Shown here: positions 9,101 to 17,423 of the stretch, one piece after another
Layout: each line of letters begins with the position of its first letter
Numbering within the stretch: the stretch's first letter is position 1
DNA from: Ignavibacteriota bacterium
Lineage (GTDB): Bacteria > Bacteroidota > Ignavibacteria > UBA10030 > SZUA-254
DNA: 64,000 nucleotides
Direction of reading: 5' to 3'
NCBI GenBank assembly: GCA_025358305.1
Contig: JANYJZ010000034.1
Location: forward strand, 1-64,000
Notes under the pieces: model-generated
Told to the model about the DNA's origin: nothing
Databases searched by the model: none
What the model saw: the letters and a program-made list of their open reading frames with translations, nothing else
Translations under genes and position numbers: made by a program

Positions 9101-9539
9101 TACAACGAGCTTCTCGGGCGGGCTCCACTTCAAGGGAGTGCGCAGTGTTGATTCGGTCGGGTTCCTCCGGTACGACACCTCGTCGGCTATGCGTCCCGGA
9201 ACGTATTACACGGCGCCGCTGGTGGCGGATGTGCCGCAGCGGATGGAACTCTACCAGAACTATCCGAACCCGTTCAACCCGACGACGACCATCGAGTTCT
9301 ACATTCCCATCCAGGGTGTCGTGACCCTCAAGGTCTACAACATGCTCGGACAGGAAGTGGCCGCGATCTTTAACCGCCAGGAAATGGACGAAGGGTTCCA
9401 GGACGCGCAGTTCGACGCGGGAAGCCTCGGCTCCGGGGTCTATTTCTACCGGCTGACGGTGGAAGGGGCGCCCGACGATGCGACGGGCGCACGAGGACAG
9501 ATCCTCTCCGAAGTGCGCAAGATGCTGCTGCTGAAGTAA
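6168..9539 (+). CDS. Large secreted SdrD-B-repeat protein with T9SS type A sorting domain
   Basis: The ATG at 6168 follows a good ribosome site (aagaaggggg); upstream in-frame codons are unlikely to be translated. The 1,123-residue product has a signal-anchor-like hydrophobic segment near 13-35. A beta-sandwich region at about 150-255 resembles MAM/immune-inhibitor-A modules (GWFVDDILVF). Four SdrD-B/Cna-B-like repeats begin near 258, 356, 462 and 567, each opening with a motif like KFNDTNGNGVRDSGE that suggests calcium binding. A unique region follows, then a C-terminal sorting domain from about 1028 (YQNYPNPFNPTTTIEFY). It should be exported by Sec, crossed through type IX secretion and attached to the surface or released. 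The unique central region has no function I recognise. Confidence 0.9.
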   Translation: MRHFDRLICDRFCRIALSIIGTCLVITSSLTVAWSGVHQSSAPQERALQAAMQLREYKSQAAARGAKSGAFDVSRAPGAVSLRVNNSVQSGSTIYFHTKMDASPFTSVGTVGGNDVTWHITSRDASSPSSSAWCGIESQGNYQSTHRIDATASATIDLTTAVAPVKLLFAESFVTERGWDYCILKVHVNADTTETLLRGGYGSAPSGNSDGWRIVSYDLSAYAGKLIDLTFEFDTGDEKYNDFPGWFVDDILVFDKAGTITGKKFFDVNNNGVKDVGERGVRDWLITADFGLITMTTRTDDRGRYTLPLPLGTYSVSEELRPNWTQKYPLSGTWSINLATPDTLVDSVHFGNYTQASFVNGRVFHDLDHDGILNNSDTVLANWRIDLEDTLGNVLNFDRSDSLGEYSLYVYQPGRYIVREIPKAGWVQSAPVAETYTIDIPNLNTVSNGNDFGNYYSPLTNAIIGQKFNDRNRNGVWDGGEEPVAGFKIQLWRKGNGSNYNLFRTRETDSSGYYQFLSLPADTYRVKEIQQLAWWRSVPESSYAVILASGETADSLNFGNYQIAPGSIGGMKFNDTNGNGVRDSGETGLQGWKIDLSGDVSATAFTDVNGQYTFPGLYPGSYAVSEVWRDGWRQTLPADLGLHMILMGPEQDLAGVDFGNVRDSSFATTFRTFMYDSLALGKDHNGKQKPVKPVPDRDEFTFDFITLNPDSFTTNLRVKFPVPLMPGTVTSTPPGTVSFENAKNKIMKIAFDPPVQVQRVTVHAFSQKPVLQTIVTMRFTFSGGSTIQSNSLYSPALNVVRWPMPNTINLLQQVGAGLKVGLGGPHSVVHPSYKEILKSLADKPDRLHLGNPRCLDKFSGPSGKSIKKQQKYLDPTKHNNVLLGEAIALQVNIRSSDLMRTPAGFGNLIYDEGTGPAMPLNNMSVREIAAALDAFMSSYKDSLPSPACTMPAPWAGLTPDTLYDRIRKINGAFSGPLDTTSFSGGLHFKGVRSVDSVGFLRYDTSSAMRPGTYYTAPLVADVPQRMELYQNYPNPFNPTTTIEFYIPIQGVVTLKVYNMLGQEVAAIFNRQEMDEGFQDAQFDAGSLGSGVYFYRLTVEGAPDDATGARGQILSEVRKMLLLK

Positions 9540-9554
9540 GCTGGAAGGAAGTGC

Positions 9555-9592
9555 ATCCCCCCGCGGGCGACGCCCGCGGGGGGATTTTTTTT
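9555..9592 (+). terminator. Intrinsic terminator after the T9SS cargo gene
   Basis: A 14-bp perfect stem (9555-9568 with 9572-9585) with a 3-nt loop is followed by a run of eight T from 9585. It separates the plus-strand cargo gene from the converging ABC operon. The minus direction lacks a T-run, so it should work mainly on the plus strand. Confidence 0.9.
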
Positions 9593-9601
9593 ACCCGTTC
9601 T

Positions 9602-10729
9602 TCACCCGAGCCGCTTCCGGAACCGGAGGACACTCAGCGTAAGGATACACACGCCGAAGATCACGAGCGCGAGGGCCTGAGGCCAGAGCTCGGCGATCCC
9701 CACTCCTTTGAGGAAGATCCCACGAATGATGGTCATAAAGTACCGTAACGGGAGGATGTAGGTGACGTACTGGACTGGCTGCGGCATATTCTCGATCGGA
9801 AAGGTGAATCCCGAAAGATAGATCATCGGCATGAGGATGAAGAACTGCGCCGTCATCATCGCCTGCTGCTGCGTCTTCGAGATCGTCGAAACGAACAGAC
9901 CGAGGCCGAGCGTCGTCAAGACGAACAGACCGGAGAGGGCGTAGAGGAGGCCCACGCTCCCCCGGACCGGCACTTCGAACCAGAAGCGCGCGATCGTCAG
10001 AACGAGCGTCACGTCGAGCGCCCCGATGATGGCGAACGGCAGGAGTTTTCCGATGATGAGCTGGGCCGGGGTGATCGGCGTGACGAGAAGCTGCTCGAGC
10101 GTGCCGCTCTCCTTCTCCTTCACGACACCGATGGAGGTGAGCGTCATCGTGATGATCATCAGGACGAGTGCGACGACCCCGGGGACCATGAAGTTTCGGC
10201 TCTTGAGATCGGGATTGTACCAGACGCGGGTCTTGGCGTCGACCCGAGCGGGGACCTTCGCGCCCGGATGTTGTTCGAGGATCTTCGTCGATACGGAGCG
10301 GGAGTAGCGCGTGACGATCTGCGAGGCGTATCCAAGGCCGATGTTCGCCGAATTGGCGTCGCTGCCGTCGACGATGAGCTGCAGCTGCGTCGTCTTTTGC
10401 GCAAGGAGGTCCTTCGAGAAGGTCGTCGGGATGACGAGGGCAACCCACGCTTTGCCGTCCGCGATCGCCTGATCGACCTCGCCGGAAGACTCCGCATATC
10501 CCTGAAGCACGAAGTATCCCGAGTTGGTGAACCCGGCGATGAGCTCCCTGCTCGCGCTCGAGCGGTCCTGATCGTGGACGATCATTGGTATGAGCCGGAT
10601 GTCGGTCGTTGCGGCGTACCCCAGGAGAACGAGCTGGAGGATCGGCGAAATGAGAGAGAGGCCGAGCATCCGCTTATCCCGGCGGATTTGGAGAAACTCC
10701 TTCACGATGATGTGATAGATCACTCTCAT
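9602..10729 (-). CDS. ABC-2 family permease (YbhR/YhhJ-like), second subunit
   Basis: The start is the ATG at 10729, overlapping the stop of the upstream permease (ATGA), which gives 375 residues. The topology is that of ABC2_membrane_3 permeases: one N-terminal helix (about 20-40), a long extracytoplasmic domain to about residue 170, then five helices near the C-terminus. The phrase SGTLEQLLVTP preceding the helices is characteristic. With the companion permease and two ATPases it forms a YbhFSR-type exporter. Substrates of such exporters are drugs, cations or envelope components; none can be named here. It is the last gene of the operon. Confidence 0.88.
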   Translation of the reverse strand: MRVIYHIIVKEFLQIRRDKRMLGLSLISPILQLVLLGYAATTDIRLIPMIVHDQDRSSASRELIAGFTNSGYFVLQGYAESSGEVDQAIADGKAWVALVIPTTFSKDLLAQKTTQLQLIVDGSDANSANIGLGYASQIVTRYSRSVSTKILEQHPGAKVPARVDAKTRVWYNPDLKSRNFMVPGVVALVLMIITMTLTSIGVVKEKESGTLEQLLVTPITPAQLIIGKLLPFAIIGALDVTLVLTIARFWFEVPVRGSVGLLYALSGLFVLTTLGLGLFVSTISKTQQQAMMTAQFFILMPMIYLSGFTFPIENMPQPVQYVTYILPLRYFMTIIRGIFLKGVGIAELWPQALALVIFGVCILTLSVLRFRKRLG

Positions 10730-11853
10730 GCCGGCCTCTTGATCATCTTCAGCGTCGCCAGGCCGAGGGCGGCGACCGCGAAGATCGCGAGAAAGACGAA
10801 CTGCTGCCAGTAGGCCTCGGGCCCGGCGCCCTTCAAAATGATGCTTCGGGCGATGATGAGAAAATACTTCGCCGGCGCGATGTTTGAAATGAGCCGCAAG
10901 GGCAGCGGCATGCTCGAGATCGGAAAGATGAACCCCGACAGGAGGAACGTCGGCAGGAGCGACGAAAAGGTGGAAACGAGGAAGGCGACCTGCTGCGTCT
11001 CTGCAATTGAGGATATGAGTATCCCCTGGCCAAGGGCGCAGAAGAGGAACAGGATGATCCCCGCGAAGAGCCAAACGAGGCTCCCCTGGATCGAGACGTG
11101 AAAGACCGCGACGCTCACGACGAGAATGAGGACGGAGGAGAAGAGCGCGACGCCGAGGTACGGGATCGTTTTGCCGAGGATGACCTCGAAGGTCCTCAGG
11201 GGAGAGAGGAGGAGCTGCTCCATCGTCCCGCGCTCCTTCTCCCTCACCACCGAAAGCGACGTCGACACGACCCCGGTGATCATGAGGATGAACCCGATCA
11301 TCCCCGGGATGAGAAACTTCGCGGTGGAGAGTTCGGGGTTGTACCAGATGTTGGGCCGGAGCTCGATCGGCTTGTACATCTCGCGCCCGATCCGCTCGAA
11401 GGCCTTCGCCGCGAGCTTTGTCGAGTAGTTTTGGACGATGACCGACGAGTAGCCGAGGACCGTCGTCGCGGTGTTCGCGTTCGCGCCGTCGATGATGATC
11501 TGCATCGGCGCGTCGCGGCCGGCAAGGAGGTTCGCGGAAAAGTCAGGGGGGATGACGAGCGCCATGTGCGCCTTCTCCTCCCCGAGGAGGAGCTCGATGT
11601 CGCGGTACGAGTCGACGTTCTGCGTCACGACGAAGTACTCGGAGGTCTCAAAACTCCGGACGAACTCCCGGCTCGTCTCCGAATGGTCCTGGTCGAAGAC
11701 CGCCACCGGGACATGCTTCACGTCGAAGTTCAGCGCATACCCGATGAGGAAGACGAGGAACGACGGCAGGACGAGCAACACCCCCAGCGACCGCGAATCC
11801 CGGCTGATCTGGATGAACTCTTTCCGCATGATCGGCTTGAGACGTTTCAGCAT
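10726..11853 (-). CDS. ABC-2 family permease (YbhS-like), first subunit
   Basis: A 375-residue paralogue of the following permease with the same layout: N-terminal helix around 22-40, external domain, then five C-terminal helices, and the signature phrase RGTMEQLLLSP. The gene starts 1 bp after the upstream ATPase stop and overlaps the next permease by 4 bp, so the two products are probably made in equal amounts and form a heterodimer. Direct repeats are absent, so the duplication is old. The transported substrate is unknown. Confidence 0.88.
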   Translation of the reverse strand: MLKRLKPIMRKEFIQISRDSRSLGVLLVLPSFLVFLIGYALNFDVKHVPVAVFDQDHSETSREFVRSFETSEYFVVTQNVDSYRDIELLLGEEKAHMALVIPPDFSANLLAGRDAPMQIIIDGANANTATTVLGYSSVIVQNYSTKLAAKAFERIGREMYKPIELRPNIWYNPELSTAKFLIPGMIGFILMITGVVSTSLSVVREKERGTMEQLLLSPLRTFEVILGKTIPYLGVALFSSVLILVVSVAVFHVSIQGSLVWLFAGIILFLFCALGQGILISSIAETQQVAFLVSTFSSLLPTFLLSGFIFPISSMPLPLRLISNIAPAKYFLIIARSIILKGAGPEAYWQQFVFLAIFAVAALGLATLKMIKRPA

Positions 11854-11854
11854 C

Positions 11855-12799
11855 CTATGCTCCCGTCACGGCGTTGTCGCGCTCGAGCAGGTGGAGGAAG
11901 ACGTCCTCGAGGGAGGGGGAGATCCTGGTGATGCTGCCAGCCGAGAGGCCCGCGTTCGCGAGGGTGGCGGCGATCTGTTCCCTCCCGGCAGCCTCGTCGG
12001 CGACCCCGACGTGGAGCCGCGTCCCGAACAGCGAGGTCTTGAGGACCCACGGCTGCGCCTCGAGGACGGTCATCGCCGCGACGATACTCTCGGTCTCGAC
12101 CTCGAGAATGGTGTAGGTGATATGCTCCGTCTTGAGTTCCTTCGGGCTCCCCTGCGCGATGAGCCGCCCCGCATTGATGAGGATGATCGAGTTGCAATAC
12201 TCCGCCTCGTCGAGATAATGCGTCGTAACAAGGACCGTCACGCCTTCGGTGGATAGTTCGTTGATGAGGTCCCAGAAGTTCCGGCGCGAGACGGGGTCGA
12301 CGCCGCCCGTGGGCTCGTCGAGGAAGACGATATCGGGTTCGTGAACGATGGCGCATCCGAGCGCAAGCCGCTGCTTCCATCCTCCCGAGAGCTCCCGGGT
12401 GAGGCTCTTTTCCCTGCCCCGCAGGCCCGCCATGCCGATGATCCAGTCTTTGCGGTCCCGGATCCGATCGGCGCCCAGACCGTAGACGCCTCCGAAGAAG
12501 CGGATGTTCTCCTCGACGGTGAGATCCTCGTAGAGCGAGAACCGCTGGGACATGTACCCGATGCGCCGCTTGAGGAGCTCGGTCTGCGTATTGATGTCGT
12601 ATCCCGCCACTTTTGCCGTACCGGAGGTCGGCTCGAGGAGCCCGCAGAGCATCCGGATGGTCGTCGACTTGCCCGCGCCGTTCGCCCCGAGAAAGCCGAA
12701 GATCTCCCCCTTCTTCACTTCGAAGCTCACCTGGTCGACGGCGGTGAAGTCGCCGAACTTCTTGGTCAATCCCTCCGATCGGATCGCCGCGTCAGCCAT
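11855..12799 (-). CDS. ABC transporter ATP-binding protein (YbhF-half-like)
   Basis: The product has 314 residues. Walker A is GANGAGKST near residue 40, the ABC signature is LSGGWKQRLALG, Walker B is IVFLDEP with the D-loop GVDPVSRR, and the switch His is in VTTHYLDEAE. A C-terminal extension of about 80 residues, typical of ABC-2-coupled ATPases, follows. It overlaps the upstream ATPase by 8 bp. In E. coli YbhF the two ATPase domains are fused; here they are separate genes, so the exporter probably uses a heterodimer. It powers the two permeases downstream. Confidence 0.93.
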   Translation of the reverse strand: MADAAIRSEGLTKKFGDFTAVDQVSFEVKKGEIFGFLGANGAGKSTTIRMLCGLLEPTSGTAKVAGYDINTQTELLKRRIGYMSQRFSLYEDLTVEENIRFFGGVYGLGADRIRDRKDWIIGMAGLRGREKSLTRELSGGWKQRLALGCAIVHEPDIVFLDEPTGGVDPVSRRNFWDLINELSTEGVTVLVTTHYLDEAEYCNSIILINAGRLIAQGSPKELKTEHITYTILEVETESIVAAMTVLEAQPWVLKTSLFGTRLHVGVADEAAGREQIAATLANAGLSAGSITRISPSLEDVFLHLLERDNAVTGA

Positions 12800-13724
12800 G
12801 CGCTTCGGCCTGTTTCTCGTCCGAGGTCATGGAGATGAACACGTTCTCGAGCGTCGGCCGGACGAACCGCCAGTCCGCGACCCTGATCTCCCATGAGGCA
12901 AGCGACGCGAGCACCGCTGGTCCGACCGATTCGTTCTCGATGATGACGTTGAGCCTGTCGCCGAAGACCTGCACCTTCTTCACGCCGACGGTCCCGGCGA
13001 GGACCGCTGCGGCGCGCCGGATACCGTCGCAGACGACCTCCATGATCGACCCGCGCATGAGGGACTTCACGTGGAGGGGAGTGTCGACGACCATGAGCCG
13101 GCCGTTATTCATCAACGCGACGCGAGTGCAGCGCTCGGCCTCGTCGAGGTACGGCGTCGTCATGATGATGGTGATGTTCTGGTGGAGCAGGTCGGAAAGG
13201 ATCTTCCAGAAATCGCGCCGACTGACGGGATCGACGCCGGTCGTCGGCTCGTCGAGGAAGATGATCTTGGGCTGGTGGACGAGCGTACAGGCGAGGGCGA
13301 GCTTCTGCTTCATCCCGCCGGAGAGCTGTTCGGCGAGGCGGCCCCGGAACGGCTGGAGCCTCGTGAACGCGAGGAGCTCGTCCCGGCGCGCGCGGAAGTC
13401 CGTCACCTCGTTGATCTCGGCGAAGAACTCGATGTTCTCGTCGACCGTCAGGTCGCCGTAGAGGGAGAACCGCTGGGAGAGGTAGCCGATCTCGCGTTTG
13501 AGCTGCGCGGCCTGGGTCTTGAGGTCGAATCCGAGGATCGTGCCGGAACCTCCGGACATCGGGAGGAGGCCGCAGAGCATGCGCATCGTCGTGGTCTTCC
13601 CCGCACCGTCGGGACCGACGATGCAGAACATCTCCCCCTGGGCCACAGAGAACGAGATCCCGTCGACGGCTGTGAGGGAACCGAACGACTTCGACAACCC
13701 ATTGATGTCGATTGCGGAGGGCAT
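12792..13724 (-). CDS. ABC transporter ATP-binding protein (second YbhF-half-like)
   Basis: The product has 310 residues with Walker A GPDGAGKTT, signature LSGGMKQKLALA and Walker B IIFLDEPTTGVDP. The switch region reads MTTPYLDEAE: the usual switch His is replaced by Pro, unlike the partner ATPase, which keeps it. That suggests one of the two nucleotide sites in the pair is catalytically weakened, as in many asymmetric exporters (inference). The gene begins 2 bp after the membrane-fusion protein stop and overlaps the next ATPase gene. Confidence 0.92.
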   Translation of the reverse strand: MPSAIDINGLSKSFGSLTAVDGISFSVAQGEMFCIVGPDGAGKTTTMRMLCGLLPMSGGSGTILGFDLKTQAAQLKREIGYLSQRFSLYGDLTVDENIEFFAEINEVTDFRARRDELLAFTRLQPFRGRLAEQLSGGMKQKLALACTLVHQPKIIFLDEPTTGVDPVSRRDFWKILSDLLHQNITIIMTTPYLDEAERCTRVALMNNGRLMVVDTPLHVKSLMRGSIMEVVCDGIRRAAAVLAGTVGVKKVQVFGDRLNVIIENESVGPAVLASLASWEIRVADWRFVRPTLENVFISMTSDEKQAEAHG

Positions 13725-13726
13725 CC

Positions 13727-14674
13727 TTACCGGGCCGCGCCCGGGGTCCCTGCAGCCTCGATGACGGCGTCCGCGGGCATGCCGGACTTCAGGAGGTGGT
13801 CGGCGTTCTCCGCCTCGACCTTCACACCGAACACGAGCTTCGTGCGGTCTTCCTTGGTCTGGATGTTCCTCGGGGTGAACTCTGCGACGGGCGAGATGTA
13901 GGTGACGGTGCCGGGGAACGTTTTGCCCGGCTCGCCGTCGATCGAGATCTTGACGCTCTGGCCGAGCTTCACTCTTGCGAGCTCCTGCTCGGTCACGTAG
14001 ATCATGAGGTGGACCCTATCGAGCTGCGTGAGCTTGACGACGGCGCCCATGGGCTGGACGATCTCGCCTTGTTCAACGGATGTTTCGGTCACGGTGCCGT
14101 CCAGCGGGGCATGGACGACGGCGTCGTCGATCTTCTGCTTCAGCGCATCCACCTGTGCTGCGGCCTGGTCGCGGCGCGCCCGGGCGGACTCGATGTCCTC
14201 GTTGCGCGAACCTGTTCTGAGCTTCTGGTAGGCCTGATCGGCGAGGACGAGTTTGGTCCGCGCGTCGTCGACCTGTTTCTGCGTGGCGCTTCCGGAAGCG
14301 ATGAGACCCTCCATGCGGTGGAGGTCGCTGGTTGCATTGGCGAGCGTCGCTTCCGCCTGGGCGATGTCTTCCCTCCTCGCGCCGTTGAGGGCGAGGGAGT
14401 ACGCAGCGGATGTGGCGGCCGCGTTCGCTTCGGCTTGCCGCAGCGCGATGATGTTGTCCGTGCGGTCGAGGATGGCGAGCGTGTCCCCCTTATGGACGAC
14501 GGAGCCCTCGTCCACGCGTAGGCTGACGACCGTGCCGCCGACCTTCGCGCCGACGGTCACCTCGGTCGCTTCGATCGTGCCCGATGCGGAGATCGAGCCG
14601 TCGTCCGCGCCATGGCAGCCCGCCAGGAGAAGAAAAAGGGAGAGGGTCGCTGTTTTCATCATATCGGTCGTCAT
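13727..14674 (-). CDS. HlyD-family membrane-fusion lipoprotein (YbhG-like)
   Basis: The ATG at 14674 overlaps the upstream peptidase stop; a second ATG pair a few codons in is also possible. The 315-residue product has a lipoprotein signal ending in LLLAGC, so it should be anchored to a membrane by a lipidated Cys. After it come a biotinyl-lipoyl-like barrel half (VGAKVGGTVVSLRVDEG), a coiled-coil hairpin at roughly 80-190 and the second half (VHAPLDGTVTETSVEQGE). It is the periplasmic adaptor of a tripartite exporter made with the two ATPases and two permeases encoded next. No outer-membrane TolC-like gene lies in the window. Confidence 0.92.
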   Translation of the reverse strand: MTTDMMKTATLSLFLLLAGCHGADDGSISASGTIEATEVTVGAKVGGTVVSLRVDEGSVVHKGDTLAILDRTDNIIALRQAEANAAATSAAYSLALNGARREDIAQAEATLANATSDLHRMEGLIASGSATQKQVDDARTKLVLADQAYQKLRTGSRNEDIESARARRDQAAAQVDALKQKIDDAVVHAPLDGTVTETSVEQGEIVQPMGAVVKLTQLDRVHLMIYVTEQELARVKLGQSVKISIDGEPGKTFPGTVTYISPVAEFTPRNIQTKEDRTKLVFGVKVEAENADHLLKSGMPADAVIEAAGTPGAAR

Positions 14675-15891
14675 AGTAAGATGGCGCGGATCTCGGTCTG
14701 CTTCGGTTCTCCGGGGACGACGACCTGGCCGTCCTTCGTGATGTAGACGTTGATCTCGCTCCGAATGCCGAAATCCCCCATGAAGTAGATCCCGGGCTCG
14801 ATGGAGAAAGAGGTCTCGGGAATGATCGTCCGTTCGTCCTTCGTCTCGAGGTTGTCCATGTTCGCCCCGCTCCCATGGAGGTCCTCCGTGATCGAATGCC
14901 CGGTCCGGTGGATGAAGAACTCGCCGAACCCATGGCTTACGATATGGTTCCGCGCCGCGTCGTCGACGTCGCATCCTCTCAAGGGGCGCTTCTTGGCGAA
15001 CGATTCCTTCAACAGGTTCAAGGCCGCATCGCGGGCCCCGGCGACGACCGCGAAGATCTTGGCGTATTTTTCCGGGACGCTCTTCCCGAGGTACCCTGTC
15101 CAGGTGATGTCGTTGTAGGTCGAGCCCGCCGCGTTCTTCTTCGCCCAGAGGTCGATGAGGACGAAGTCGCCCTCATGGAGCTCGCTGTGGACCTCCTTCG
15201 TCGGCTCGTAGTGGGGGTTGCCGCTGTTCGCGTTGACCGAGCAGTTCGGCTCCACGCCCGTGGCGAGCCCCCGGGCGGCGAACTGGCCCATCATGAACTG
15301 CTGTACGTCGTATTCCGTCACCCGTTCTTTGCGCACGATGCGGTCCTTCATGAATCTGAACGCAAGGTCGACGATCTGGCGCATCGCGGCGGCGGTCTCG
15401 AGGTTGTCGCGGTACGCGGCTTCCGTCCAGCGCGCCTCGAAGTACTGGGCGAGGTTCATCGACGAAACGACGTTCACCCCGGTGCGCTTCACCATCTCGA
15501 TCGTGCCGGCGTCCACCTTCGAAATGTACGGGATCGCGTTGTTCGGCGAGTACTCCATCGCGACGGTCTTCACCCCCTTCAGGAGGTCTTGGAGGCCGCT
15601 CTCGAGCGACTGCCAGCTGAGGAAGATCGTCTTCTCCCCCGGGAGGTGATCGAGGTTCCAGCGTTCGATGCTGTGGACGAGCTTCCGGGGCTCTCCCGTG
15701 GCGGGGATGAGGTAGAAGAATCGTCGCGTGTTGAGGATGTGCTTCGGGTAGTCGAGGATGCGCTGGGCGTACTCGTTGCGCTTCCAAAAGTCATAGAGGA
15801 GCCAGGCCTCGATCTTCTGCTCGCGAAGGGCCTGCTGGATGCTCTTGATACGCTCGACCATGCGGGGGGATGGTGCGGGATCTGTGCTCAT
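14671..15891 (-). CDS. M24-family metallopeptidase (Xaa-Pro aminopeptidase-like)
   Basis: The ATG at 15891 is chosen because it gives a normal N-terminus and lies just downstream of a promoter, giving 406 residues. An N-terminal creatinase-like domain is followed by a pita-bread domain with the expected metal ligands: Asp in FVLIDLWAKK, Asp in YNDITWT, His in IHRTGHSI, Glu in FSIEPGIY and Glu in IRSEINVYI. It is probably a cytoplasmic peptidase that removes N-terminal residues next to proline. No signal peptide is seen. It is the first gene of the exporter operon and overlaps the lipoprotein gene, which is an odd partnership with no clear functional link. Confidence 0.88.
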   Translation of the reverse strand: MSTDPAPSPRMVERIKSIQQALREQKIEAWLLYDFWKRNEYAQRILDYPKHILNTRRFFYLIPATGEPRKLVHSIERWNLDHLPGEKTIFLSWQSLESGLQDLLKGVKTVAMEYSPNNAIPYISKVDAGTIEMVKRTGVNVVSSMNLAQYFEARWTEAAYRDNLETAAAMRQIVDLAFRFMKDRIVRKERVTEYDVQQFMMGQFAARGLATGVEPNCSVNANSGNPHYEPTKEVHSELHEGDFVLIDLWAKKNAAGSTYNDITWTGYLGKSVPEKYAKIFAVVAGARDAALNLLKESFAKKRPLRGCDVDDAARNHIVSHGFGEFFIHRTGHSITEDLHGSGANMDNLETKDERTIIPETSFSIEPGIYFMGDFGIRSEINVYITKDGQVVVPGEPKQTEIRAILL

Positions 15892-15933
15892 ATGCAGTTC
15901 ATTATCATGGGAAAGGTGCCGTTCTGACGCCCT

Positions 15934-15962
15934 AAGATACGAAATTCCTCGTTCGGAGTAAA
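15934..15962 (-). promoter_or_regulatory. Promoter of the M24 peptidase-exporter operon
   Basis: On the minus strand, TTTACT (15957-15962) and TATCTT (15934-15939) are 17 bp apart. They lie in the 74-bp gap between the M28 and M24 peptidase genes, about 43 bp before the ATG at 15891. Confidence 0.6.
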
Positions 15963-15965
15963 ACG

Positions 15966-17258
15966 CTACTTCCGCACAGCGTCGGTGATCCGCGTCGGCG
16001 TCTTCTCGCCGGAGATGATCGGCGCCATCCCTGCGGCCAGGCCTCGGATGACCGATGTCATATGGTCGAGGTCGAGCGTCTCGATCTCGTCCTTCACGCT
16101 GTGATAGTACTTGTCGGTGTCGATCTGGCTCGAGGAGACCGAATGGGCCGGGACGCCGAGCTTCGCGAGCCTCGCGTTGTCGGACCGAAAAAAGAGGTTC
16201 TGGTCCGGGTAGGGATCGGGATAGAGGCTGAACCCGCTCCCCTTCGATGCCTCCTGGACGATCTTCCCGAAGTCCGAGCGATCGAAACCGGTCATCCATG
16301 CGCTGTTCGGCCCGAACTTCGAGGGCATCCCGATCATTTCGATGTTGCACATGGCAACGATCGATTCGGGCTTCAGCTGCTTGGAGAAGTACTGCGATCC
16401 GAAGCCGCCGATCTCCTCGGCCGCAAACGCGACGAACATGAGCGTCCGCTCGGGCGTTCCCTTCGCGGCGAAGTACCGGGCGAGCGTCATGACGGCCGTC
16501 GTTCCCGACGCGTCGTCATCGGCGCCATTGGCGATGGAGTCGCCGTCGACCGGCGTGATGATGCCGAGATGGTCGTAGTGCGCAGAAAAAAGGACGATCT
16601 CGTTGGCTCGCTTCCCAGGGATCATGCCCGCGATGTTCTGCAGGAAGCGTGTTTCGACACGGTTCGTGATCTTGATGTCGTACGATGTCACCGGAACGGA
16701 ATCCATGAGGACCGCGACGACCGTCGGGCCTGTCTGCGGCTCGTTGTCGATCGACCGGCCGCCGAAGAACCCCTTGTAGCGGTCGAAGCTCTTCTTCTGG
16801 TCCCGGGCGATGAGGAGGAGCGTGTTCTTCTCCTGCTTGTTGATCGCGCCGATCTTCTGGCGCATGCTCATGCCCGGCGCGATGTAGGCGACGGTGAATT
16901 CCCCCAACTGGTTCGAGGAGAGTGAATCGCGGTTTGACATGACGAACACGTCGCCCTCGCCGATCGGGAGGCCGTTGACCGCGATCTTGCGCAAGCCCGG
17001 GGCCACGACGGTCACGGGAAGCTTTTGGAAGAAGTCGTCCGCTCCCGGGATCGGCTTGAGGCCCGCGGAGGCGAACTCCGACGCGATGATTCGGGCGGCC
17101 TTGTCATTGCCCGGGGTGAGCGATCCGCGCCCCTCGAGAGAGTCGGCGGAAAGCGTCCGCTCGAGCCGTTCGATGGATGCTCTCTGGATCGAATCCTGGG
17201 CGAGGAGTGAGGGGGCAACTGCACAAAAGGCGAGAAACGGGAGAAGGATGCGGTTCAT
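15966..17258 (-). CDS. Secreted M28-family zinc aminopeptidase
   Basis: The start is ATG 17258, directly before a clear signal peptide (residues 1-20, ending around SLLAQ). The product has 430 residues. The M28 zinc-site pattern is visible: His in FSAHYDHLG, bridging Asp in GADDDASGT, catalytic Glu-Glu in FAAEEIGGFG, a Glu in NIEMIGMP where Asp is more usual, and His in VPAHSVSSS. A protease-associated-like insert lies before the catalytic half. It probably releases N-terminal amino acids from peptides in the periplasm or outside the cell, complementing the S46 peptidase. No good promoter was found directly upstream. Confidence 0.9.
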   Translation of the reverse strand: MNRILLPFLAFCAVAPSLLAQDSIQRASIERLERTLSADSLEGRGSLTPGNDKAARIIASEFASAGLKPIPGADDFFQKLPVTVVAPGLRKIAVNGLPIGEGDVFVMSNRDSLSSNQLGEFTVAYIAPGMSMRQKIGAINKQEKNTLLLIARDQKKSFDRYKGFFGGRSIDNEPQTGPTVVAVLMDSVPVTSYDIKITNRVETRFLQNIAGMIPGKRANEIVLFSAHYDHLGIITPVDGDSIANGADDDASGTTAVMTLARYFAAKGTPERTLMFVAFAAEEIGGFGSQYFSKQLKPESIVAMCNIEMIGMPSKFGPNSAWMTGFDRSDFGKIVQEASKGSGFSLYPDPYPDQNLFFRSDNARLAKLGVPAHSVSSSQIDTDKYYHSVKDEIETLDLDHMTSVIRGLAAGMAPIISGEKTPTRITDAVRK

Positions 17259-17423
17259 TAGATAGAGGTCTTCAATTGGTTCACAAAAGCGCAACAGCGG
17301 ATCATTGCGGTTGGGTTACTGGTTCTATCACTCGTCAGGATGCACGCTACCGAAGTAATGGTGGATCATCTCGCGTGGTCCAATTTGCATAGGTTGCCAC
17401 GGATCGACCCGCCAGAATGGCCG

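Noticed and set aside
17259-17423. Short frame downstream of the Phd antitoxin reading REMIHHYFG, reminiscent of HEPN/DUF86 toxins
   Set aside because: The spacing of Arg, His and Tyr is one residue off the HepT RX4HXY motif and the frame is under 40 codons, so it is likely chance.
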